The notes under the pieces are model-generated. The model was not told the DNA's origin and ran no database searches. It was given only the letters and a program-made list of their open reading frames with translations. Positions 26,145 to 35,806 of a stretch of 64,000 bases of DNA are shown piece by piece. A program made the translations under genes and the position numbers. The DNA is taken from positions 19,438,027-19,502,026 of the forward strand of contig CM076274.1 in assembly GCA_038380795.1 (NCBI GenBank). Direction: 5' to 3'. Numbering within the stretch: position 1 is the first letter of the stretch; each line of letters starts with the position of its first letter. This stretch comes from Pyrocephalus nanus. Its lineage: Eukaryota > Chordata > Aves > Passeriformes > Tyrannidae.

Positions 26145-26670
26145 GCCGCATGGGTTTATTAATTAGTTCATTAAATTATTGCTGAAGTTAATTGAGACCC
26201 ACGTGTTCCCCCCTCCAGCTGCCTCCCAGCCGGCCGTGGCACGGGCAGGAGCTGTTGGTGGGGTCGGGAGCAGGTAAAGAGATGCCACGGGGAGCATCCA
26301 GTGCTGAGCGTGCTGTGCCACCTGCCCTGTCTTTGTGCCACCTGCCCTGTCCTTGTGCCACCTGCCCTGTCCTTGTGCCACCTGCCCTGTCCCTGTGCCA
26401 CCTGCCCTGTCCCCCCTCTGCCTGGCACAGGCGGCTGCCGGGCTCATCACAGTGATGACTGTCAAGTTTTAATTAGTCTCCGACACGATTCCTGTCACAA
26501 ACACTCTGCTGGGGGTTGTTTGTTTTAATTTGATCAGGGACAGGCACAGAGAGGGGGAAGGCGGAAGGTAATTAAATTTGACTAAAAATCTTGGAATGCC
26601 ATTAAAGCGGATGTCCTCATTTGCATAATCCGCTCCCCGCGGCGCCCAAAACTGCCACCAGTTTATTGTG
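26145..26670. promoter_or_regulatory. Candidate conserved noncoding island 6 (interrupted by a 20-bp repeat)
   Basis: Left part TTTATTAATTAGTTCATTAA, right part GTTTTAATTAGTCTCC, GGTAATTAAATTTG and the POU octamer ATTTGCAT at 26,619-26,626 next to AATCC. The 20-bp repeat at 26,316-26,413 sits between the two halves. Confidence 0.35.
26316..26413. repeat. 20-bp minisatellite, about 5 copies
   Basis: The unit TGCCACCTGCCCTGTCCTTG repeats with near-perfect identity. It lies between two AT-rich islands. Confidence 0.95.
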
Positions 26671-27043
26671 GCTGATTTTCCCCCCAAGAGGACGCTGCCC
26701 ACCCGCGGAACCTGCCGGCACGGCCGAGGGAGGACGGGGATGTGCAGGGAGAGGGGAAGAAAGGGGAAAATTCCTGGCTTGCTTCTAGCGATTCGAGGGG
26801 CTCGCAGGGGAAGTTGTTCAAGGACCACCAGCTGGGTTGGGTGGGTAAAACATCAGCACCTGGGGTGCTCCTGTGCCGGAGCCTGCTGGGAATGGGGCTC
26901 TAAAGCTCTCCCAAGGTGCTCCAGAGCAGCCCGGTGTGGATGTTCGAGTGCCAGCCCAGGGAGCAGCAGGGTGCCATGTCCTGCTGTGGACAGGACCCCA
27001 AGAGCAGGGGCAGAGCAGGACAAACACGGCCGGCTGTGCCTGC

Positions 27044-27126
27044 AGATCCCAGCCTTGGGAATGCCGCAGATCCCAGCCTTGGGAATGCCGCAGATCCCAG
27101 CCTTGGGAATGCCGCAGATCCCAGCC
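27044..27126. repeat. 24-bp tandem repeat, 3 copies plus a partial
   Basis: The unit contains GATCCCAGCCTTGGGAATGC followed by CGCA; the copies are identical, implying recent expansion. Confidence 0.95.
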
Positions 27127-27129
27127 GGA

Positions 27130-30100
27130 CGAGCAGCGAGTGGGGTCGGAACGACCTCATTTTGTAGCTTAAGCAACAACTTTTAGCCTTTGGTGCTTCT
27201 TTTCCCTACCAGTGTTTCCCTGTTTAACATGGAGAAAACGCTGTTCTGCATTTCCTCCTTGGCTGTCCATGGAGTAATTGCCTGGTAATTATTTCTGCTC
27301 GTTGGCAAGTTGGTGCTAATGATGTTTGCTAAAGGTTTGATTGCTATTGCAAACGTTGTTTCCACATGTGGAGTTAGGGCTGGGATGCCAGGGGTGTTTC
27401 TGGGAAAAGCAGGTTTTCCAGGGAGGGGCTGTACTTTCTGGAGATATTACAGTCAGAGCCGGAGGTGGTGACGCTGTTGGGTTTCGGGGTTTTATTGTTA
27501 TATTGATAAAATAATGAAGATTCTAAACGGTCACCAGGTGACAAACAGGAATTTGATGATAGATAGTAAAAATCCTGGATAGTTTGGAAAGGAACACAGA
27601 GAAGAAGAGGGGACAGGGGTGTTGGGGGAGCAGAGACAAGGAGGGACATCTGCTTGCTGTCCCTAGGATGTGTTCACAGCCAAGAAGAGCGTTCTGGCTG
27701 TTTACAGCAGGAGCAACCTGCCAGAAATAAAACCTTGGAATGAAGGAAGGGGAGAAATAATGCAGAAACAGAGCTTACAGGTGCTGGGAAAGCCAAAGGG
27801 CCATCAGTGTCCATCCAGGTGCTGTTGGAAGAGGAGAGGCTCTTGCAATATAAATACCACACAAAGAAAGGACTAAAGAGAGCCAGGACTGGATAAAGAG
27901 GCTGAGCCACCACAGGGGCCCTGGAGGGGAAAAAAGGGTCCTGAGGAAAGTGTTGGAAGCTTTTAGCAGCTGAGGGGGGATAGACCAAGGTGGTGAAAGG
28001 GAAATGCCACCAACCCCCAGCTGGGCTCTAGAGGCAGCCCTTGGGAGGGCACCCTTGGGGGAATTGCCTCTTGCAGGGGCACTGAGGGAGCTGTTTCCCT
28101 CCCTGCAGTGTGATGGCAGAGCAGGCTCAGGGCAGCAGGAGCACACACACCTCTGTCAGGTGTCTGGGTGTGTTTCTGCCCTGAAGGGACGAACAGATTC
28201 GTGTGTCCTGGTCCCCAGCAGAAACAGGATGTCATAAAATGGATTGCACTGGTGATCAGGGGCATGGGAGCGCTGCACGGGTTCACAGCACTTCCTTTTA
28301 TATGAACACTTTTACCCCAAACATCCCGTGGCTGGGGTCAGGCCATCAGTGAGGATGCCTGAATTCCCATCTTGTCCTTGGACCAGACAGTGTCTGTTCC
28401 CCAGGGATGCTGGAACCAGTGTGCCTGTTTGCACGACTGCCATCCCAGGCAGGCAGCAGGGGTTTCTTCCAGAGGAGGAAAAAGCACCAGGGAAGCCAGG
28501 CCTGGGTGAGAATCAAGGGATTATCCCACTGGAAAGCAAAGCAAAAGGGAAAAGCTGGCTTGGTTTGCTCAAACATAACACTGGCCAGGGATGTGGCCCT
28601 GCAGGAGCTGGGGCTGCCTGGTACCTGAGTGTGGAGGTCACACCTCTGAAATCCTGGGATGTAAATCTCTTACACAGTTGCACAGCCCTTCCTGGGCCCC
28701 TGGGTCTGTACTGTGACATTGCTGGGCTGCACCCCAGGGACTGAGCCCAGGGGAGGTGTCCAACACACAGCATCGGGGGCTTGGAGGGAGGTGTGATCCC
28801 AGGGTCTGGACAAGGATTGCTGCCAAAGGGGGGGAAATCTTTGGCCCATTAACAAAGCTCACATGAGGAAATACAAATGTGGTGTAAAGATGCTGTGACA
28901 GCGATTGTCCTGGGTATCCTTTCATTAGTATTATTAGTCTGGGGTTTTTTAATTATTAAACTTCCATATCTCAACCCACAAGGTAAGAACTTCTCTTTCC
29001 CATTCTCCTCTCCTTGCTGGGGTTGTGGGAGAGAGTGGTTCTGTGGTGCTGAGCTGCTGGCTGGGGTTAGAACCACAATGTGAGTGCAGGAAGGGAAATC
29101 AGTTCACTCCTGTTCCCTGAGAAAGTTATCCCAGCCCCCTGAAAGCCCCCCAGCATGAGGACAGTGCTTAAATCCCCTGGGACAAGAGGGACTGTCCTGG
29201 CTGGGCTGATTTAGGGTGAGGGAAGCATTGTGCCCATGTGGAGGGAGAGGTTGGGGAGCTGTGGGGGCCCATCCTGGTGCAGGTGTGATCCAGAGTGATG
29301 GGTATTCCTGAAGGTGCATGCTGGATAGGTGGTACTGGGTAGGTGATGGGGCCAGGCAGACTCCACCAGCCAAGACCCCTGGGTGCTGAGAGCTGTGGTT
29401 GAGACACTCCATTAGAGATTCTTTGCCTGGGCTGAGATAATGACCTGAGGACCCCAAGGATGAGCAGACAGACAGGCTGGACAGGCACCACTCCTGGAGT
29501 GGGGATGGCCCACACAGCTGTCTGTGAGGGCTACAGCTTCTCTTTGGAATGAGAAAAAAAATCAATTATTTTCCCCAGATACACATTTTCAAGGATGTGT
29601 AATGAAAGACAACTGTGTGTCTTCCTCCCCATAATTGGGCTGTTTGCACTCTAAATACAGTACAGCTCCTACCTGACTGGCTAATAAGGAATGATTTTCT
29701 CTCCTTTTATCTGCAATTAAGCTGAACTGAGCCTGGCATCGCCGCTCTGCAGTCATTTCCCAGTGTACAGGTTTGCTGAGTTGTGGGGGTTGGCTTTTAG
29801 AAGGCTTGAAAAGATTAATCTCAAATAATGGGCAGGGGGAAAAATGTGGATCTGTGTTAATGGGACTTGGAGGATTTCAGTAAAGTATTGATTTTTAAAT
29901 GTTAGTTTGTGCTAATCAGGGGTTGGAGGAAAACACTCTTGGATGGATCAGGTGCCGGTGCCGAGCAGAGAGGGATTTGGGAGCGTGGCTGGGGTGTGTG
30001 AGCCCAGAAGCCCTGGCATGCCTCCAGCTGGCTTTGCAGAGGCTTTGGGGAGTTATTTAGTGTCTGCCCCCAGTGCAGCACTGTGGAGTGGGGAGAGCCC

Positions 30101-30760
30101 CTTTGTTCAGCCATGCTGGGGGTTTGGGAGCTGGGCACGGATGTGTGGCAGGACAGGATTCCCTGGGGGAGTGCCCAGACAGCCCTCACCCCTCTGCCAG
30201 GAGGACACCACAGGGTGGGAGCCTGTAAGATGAGGTGCCAGCTCTGCCCTCCATCCTGGACTGGGGATGGTCCCCTCTCCAGCCAGGTGCTGGAGCTCAG
30301 GCTTGGGATGGATTCCAGACGAGCCAGGGCTGTCCATCACTCTCTGCCCCCAGCCAGAGGAGTCCTGCTGCTGCTCATCCCACACTTAGCTCATGCTCAG
30401 AGAGCCATTTCTTCCTCTCCAGGCTTGAACCTCACAGCCTTCATCCCCATCATGTTCTACATCACTGCTCCCAGAACAGTGGAGGGCTGTCTGCTCCAGG
30501 GACGGTGCCAGCACAAAGCGGTTCTTCATCATCATCACTGATGCTGGATGCTCATCTTCCTCCTCAGGCTGCTCTCCCTACAGCAGATGGCAATGGCAGG
30601 TGAACCCCAACCCCTGGAAAGACCCTGGAGCACAGCTGGATGTGGGAGCTGCTGGGTTTGGGTCCCTTCACCCGCACGTGGGCACCCCAAGGACATGCAT
30701 TGCTCAGCCCTGGGCTGCTCCAGTGCTGTTGAACCTCTGAGCATGAGGGTTTCTTCATCA
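27130..30760. other. Gene-free stretch downstream of STARD8
   Basis: AT-rich patches at 27,150-27,370 and 28,850-28,990 and the island at 29,555-29,930; otherwise unique GC-rich sequence. A short plus-strand ORF at 28,877-28,972 is hydrophobic and is discussed as a finding, not called as a gene. Confidence 0.45.
29555..29930. promoter_or_regulatory. Candidate conserved noncoding island 7
   Basis: AT-rich repeat-free block including CTGGCTAATAAGGAATGATT, TCTGCAATTAAGCTG and AAAAGATTAATCTC, about 900 bases downstream of the STARD8 poly(A) site. No exon is recognised in it. Confidence 0.3.
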
Positions 30761-30781
30761 GCCAGCACATCTCGTTAGTAT

Positions 30782-30787
30782 TTTATT
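30782..30787 (-). terminator. STARD8: STARD8 polyadenylation signal AATAAA
   Basis: On the minus strand the context is CAATTAATAAAATACT, followed about 15-25 bases later by a GT-rich GATGTGCTGGCTGATG element. This is the usual arrangement of cleavage signals, so cleavage is expected at about 30,760-30,770. Confidence 0.7.
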
Positions 30788-31024
30788 AATTGCACAGATG
30801 GGAAGAGCAGCCCCCATCCAAGTCAAACAATTGTTGAAGTTTATATGATACAAAACAAAAGTCCCTTAAGTACAAAATATCCGGCTCTAAGTGAGCATCA
30901 CCTGGTGCTGAGCTCTGCCACCAGTTATATATTAATATTCCACCTGTACAAGTATTTATAGATAGAAAAAAAAGAAACACTTTAAAAAAATATCAGGAGA
31001 AAATTCACTCCCCCAAATGTTAGT

Positions 31025-31072
31025 TATATTTATATATATATATGTATATATAAAATACATATATATAAAAAC
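31025..31072. repeat. (TA)n-rich tract in the STARD8 3' UTR
   Basis: TATATATATATGTATATATA-like sequence interrupted by AAATACA. It lies about 240 bases upstream of the poly(A) signal in transcript order. Confidence 0.9.
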
Positions 31073-32404
31073 ACAGAGGCTGATTTGTGCTTTTTTTCAC
31101 CAAAAGACAGACGGGACACGTTAGGGCCAAACTGACACTGGGGGTCCCCAGCGCGTGGGTCGCGTTGCCTTCCAGTTGGAACAATGTCTGGGAATTTGAG
31201 TCCCTTCCTGAATGGAGAAACCAGGTCATCTCCCACGTGCTGACAGCTTCGGCAGACAGCTTCTCCATGGAGGGAAGGGAAGGTGAATGGACATGTGGAA
31301 GGGAGAGGGCGTGGGCTCTGCCCCTGGGACTGCCTGAAGAGGTGATTCCCAGGCAGCTCCATCTCCCACCACCCCTGGCTGCCAGGAGGGGACAGAGCTG
31401 GACCCAGCAGCTGGCACAGGGGGTGACCCAGCCTGGGCACACACACTCTGCTGTGCTATCCTCACGGTGCCTTCAGCCCCGGGCACTGCCCTGGAGCAGC
31501 TGGTGCTGCTCTGCCCTTCTCCCCTCTCGGGGCACGACCCTGAACCCTGATGGCAGCAAAGAATGGGGAGCTGCTGTTCTGGTGTGTCCCTCCCTCCCTG
31601 GGTCCTGCCTTCCAGGCACTGCCCCTTCTCCTTGTATCCCCCTCAGGGACAGCTGCTCTGGGGCTCCAGACATGTCCTGCCCCATCCAAATGATGAGTTG
31701 GCTGGTTAAGAGGGATGGGCTTGGCTTGGAACATTGTTCATCCAGCCCCACTGAAACCAAGTGCAGGAGAGGGCTTTTGGCCAAGGAAGAGGGATGCCCA
31801 GGGCTGCTTCATCCATTAATTGAGCACCAAAGCTGCAACAGGTTCCCTCTGCCCCTCAGCAGGGACTGGCACTTGAGCTGTACCTGTGTATCTACAGGGA
31901 GCCTCCCTCCTGCCAGAACAGCAGCCTCTTTCAGTACCAAACTGTGGCTCCCTGGCTGTCCCTGCCGGGTAACACCACAAACACACTCCACCCCTCGCTG
32001 CCCGCCCTCCACTTCCCGACACAGCTCTGCCACCTGCAGACACGGCCCGTCCTCTCTGCTCCACCCGACTGCGTCCTCCCCCCTCGCTGCACGCTCCTTC
32101 ACCCCCACCATTGCTCCCAGCCGGTGTTGGGGGACCCAGCTCCTGCCACAGGCTGCCTTCCTGGGGTCACCCCTCACCCCTCCTGTGGGACAGGGGCACG
32201 GCTTTTCCTCTGTGGACCCTCTGCCCTGCAGCAATTCAGGGCTGGTGGGATGGGGACTGCCCGGCCCGGGGTGAAAGGACGTTTATAAATATGTGCATCT
32301 GCTTCCCCCTCCACGGGCACTGCCCACGCTGTGCTCCCTGCCGACAGCCCCAGTCCAGATCCACGGAGTCCACGTTAGACAGGACAGAGCATCTTCCTGG
32401 CGCC

Positions 32405-32522
32405 TCAGATCTTTGTCTCTGGGCCGCTGGGACTCAGGGCTGGGAAGGAGTCACGGATCCTGGCCAGCTCCATGGCACAGAGGTGGCCAAAGACCCTGTT
32501 GTACCACTCGGGAGACCGGCCC
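32405..32522 (-). CDS. STARD8: STARD8 coding exon 14 with stop codon
   Basis: It encodes GRSPEWYNRVFGHLCAMELA then RIRDSFPALSPSGPETKI and TGA at 32,407-32,405. The C-terminal START helix and the GPETK tail match STARD8. The exon continues into the 3' UTR. Confidence 0.94.
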
Positions 32523-35500
32523 CTGGAGAAGGGAAGAGGAGGGAGAGGGATGAGCGGGCAGGAGGGAGGCTGGCACCTGCAGGAGCAGCCTGGTGCCCCT
32601 TGCTGGGGACAGGCACTCGGCACAGCTCCCACGGCGAGGGACAAGGAGCTGATGAGAGAGCACCGTGTGCCAGGACAGGGACCTGCCTGCCCTGTCTGCA
32701 AAGTGGGGGAATTTCTGCCACCCAACCAGCCCACCCTCGCACCCCGAACCCCAGCGTGGCTCAGCAGCACCAAGGCCATGCTCCATGCCCACAGGGCACT
32801 CCAGGTGCTCTGCAGAAGCTTCCAGGGACTTGCTGCCACCATGGGAGGAACTGCCAGCGCTGACTGAGCTGGTGCCTCCTTGTCCAGTCCCCACCTGGCA
32901 GGAAAGCCCTGGCCCCAGCCCAGCACCCCTCCCCTGTGGTGCAGGAGCCAGGCCAGGCCCACGGAGGGGTGGGCAGCTCTGGTGCCCCACCACGACCTGG
33001 TGATCCATCCCCGTTACCTGAGGTCGGCCCTGCAGATGTGGGTCACTCGGGAGCGGCCCATGGCGCTGGGCTCGATGAGGTACTGGCACGTCAGCACCAC
33101 GGCCTTGACGCCTCCCTCCACCGGCACCTTGTCGTGCTCCACCGACAGGGCCATCAGCAGGCAGGCTCCCCGCGGCAGGTCCGTGCGCCAGCGCCTGCGG
33201 GACGGGCGGGGGTCACGCTGTGCCCACCCAGATCAGATGGGAGGGGGACCCCCAAAAAAGGGAGGAGGAGATGGGGCTGGAGCAGGTGGGATCCACCAGA
33301 CCAAGACCAAACCCTGCCGGGGTCCCTGCCCGCCCTCACCGGAGCACCATGCAGTCCCTGCGCGGGTGGGGGGCCATGCTGTCCGTCACGTAGTGATACA
33401 CCTCCATGTCCTGCTCCAGCGCCTCCACCACCCTGCTCTGCAGCAGGTCCTCGTCCCACAGGTGACGCTCCCGCAGCACCCGGTGCAGCACTGTGGCAGG
33501 AGGGGCCTCGACCTCCGTGCACACCTTCCACAGGCGCAGAGGGTTCCCGTCCCCAACCTGAGGGGACAACGGGAGGGTCAGGCAGGCTGACTGGGGATGG
33601 GATGGGATGGGATGGGATGGGATGGGATGGGATCTGCTTTGGCTGCTGGAGGAGCACTGGATGGCAGCAGCCAGCTTCTCTGCTAATGTGGTGGGCTCTC
33701 TGCCAGGACTGTGGGCACAGAGCAGCCTCCATCCCTCAGTCCCCTCTCTGGCCAGGGAAAGGGTTGCTGGTCCCACCTTGCACAAGAGAACAAGCACCAA
33801 GGGGTTGGCAGCAGGTCCGTAGGTGTCTGGAGATCCCCATGGTCACCCCATACACATTTTCCCCATGTCCCCAAGTCCCTCCACACAGTGGCATTTACCT
33901 TTTTGCAGGACAGCTCTGTGTTCAGGGGCCCTGGGGTGCTCAGCCACCCCTTGAATTTCTCTGATGACTCTTTGAGCAGGTTCTGGATGCTCTGCTCGAA
34001 ATAGGAGTGTAGATCCTTGCTCTCCCCCTGGCACACCAAGTCAGTCAGGGGGTGTGGATAAGCATCTGCAGCCATATAGGAGCTGCTCAGCTGCAGCAAG
34101 ATGTCGTGGGAGACCTGTGAAGCAAGAGCACACATCTTCAGCGAGCCAAATGAATCCTGCAGGGACTTTGTGAGTGTCCTGGGCAGCTAAAGAACCACAA
34201 CTCATCCCAGCAAGGAGGGGGAAGGATGGACATAACCCCCCTGGACATATAGCCTACACCAGCAGGGCATGAAATAGGGCTCTGCCCCTGGGGTCACCAG
34301 TCAGGGGCAGCTGCCCCACTTAGGGCTGGATGCCCTCATCTCGCCCCAGGACTGGCACCCACCAGAGAGGTCACACCTCCCATGGGCAGTGCTGGGCTGG
34401 ACACCACTGCCACCCACCTGGAAGAGCTTCTTGCAGTCGGTGATCATGTGGGAGAGCCCCTGCGTCGCAGCCATGTTCTCGTTCAGGTCCTTCTGGTCCG
34501 GCTTCCCCACGGTGCCCCTCTTATGTATGGCCCTGTGGGGGGCAGGTGGTGCTGGGACCAGTGGGCACCGCAGCCTCTGGCCCCCCATGGCTCTGATTTA
34601 TGTCACAGAGCGGGGACCCCCCGTCTGCAGGGCAGAGCGATGGGCTGTGCCAAGAGCATCCGTGTCCCACCATCAGCTCATCCTGCTGGCAGCTCACCCA
34701 CGCAGCAGGCAGGGATGGGAGCTGCCCTTACCTGGGCGAGGTGCTTTCCTTCTTGGACACGTTGAGGTGGAAGATGGAGGGGGCCAGGCACACGGCCAGG
34801 TTCCCGGCAGTCATCTGGTTCTCCTCGGCCGAGGCGATGTCGCTCAGGAAGTAGAGCAGGGTCTGCAGCACCTCGCGGTTCTCGTCGGGCATGAGGATGA
34901 TGGCGGCCTGCACCGCCTGCAGCCGCTGCTCCTTGGACACGACTGCGGCACGGGGCAATGCCAGCGTCAGCCCCCGCCTGCCCCCACCGCCCCCACCCAC
35001 GGGAACAGAGCGACCCCTCCTGCCTGGCAGAGCCCCAGCTCCCCGGCCCTTACACTGGTAGATCTGCAGGAAGGTGTCCGTCAGCTTGCTGGTGAAGATG
35101 GGCTCGGGCAGGTCGCGGAAGTATTGCTTCAGCAGGTCGGCCACGTCGTACGCCGACTGCCCCGCGTAGCTGACGTTGTCAGGGCTGCTCTCGTTCATGT
35201 GCCGGAGCGCCTGGATCCGGGACTTCACCCCTGACTTACGGAAAATGCCGACCTGAGGGGGCAGAGCGGGGTGAGCAGGGACCGGACTGGGCACCCACGG
35301 GACAGGCAAAGACAATGTCCCCCAGAGAGCTCCTCCCCCAGACCCAGAGGAGAAACTCAGGGGTGGCCAAGGGGACAGCAGCGGGTGTGGGGTTCCCACA
35401 AACAATCCCACCGTCCCACTGCACCACCCACCACAGGAGGTGAACAAAGGGACCCCCAAAGCTGTATTTTTTGTCCCCAAATCCCAGCACTGCTGCCCGG

Positions 35501-35773
35501 CGGTCGCAGCATCACCTGGTCCAGGCACTGGCTGCGCAGGTAGCGCATGGCCTGCTGGATGCTCTGGGGCAGGGGCTGCCCCGTGCGCTGCACGTTGACG
35601 ATGGGGGGCACCCCAAAAACCATCTTGTCCCTGTAGTCAGGGACTTTACTCCTCTTCATGAACTTGGGGACGGTCCTGCAGAGTAGAACAGAGAGAAATC
35701 AGTGCAATAATCAGTGCCCTCAACAACCCCTCGCAGGGGGAGCGGGACCCTGGGAACACACAAGCAAACACAA

Positions 35774-35806
<33 letters not shown>

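Larger units (their letters stand above)
30766..32404 (-). other. STARD8: STARD8 3' UTR
   Basis: The last exon runs from the stop codon to the poly(A) signal near 30,785 with no intervening splice pattern needed, giving about 1.6 kb. Its distal 300 bases are AT-rich, unlike the GC-rich proximal part. They include a TA-dinucleotide tract (31,027-31,070) and TTTGTTTTGTATC-like U-rich stretches in the sense direction, which is common in conserved 3' UTR ends. The boundary is inferred from the signal, not from transcripts. Confidence 0.65.

Noticed and set aside
25219..26166. ORFs of 220-315 codons on both strands
   Set aside because: Explained by the 20-bp G-rich minisatellite with no stop in most frames.
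1..30760. EFNB1 exons left of STARD8
   Set aside because: EFNB1 is the expected neighbour from human synteny. I looked for its ephrin and transmembrane/cytoplasmic sequences in the ORFs and found none, so it must lie outside the window if synteny holds.
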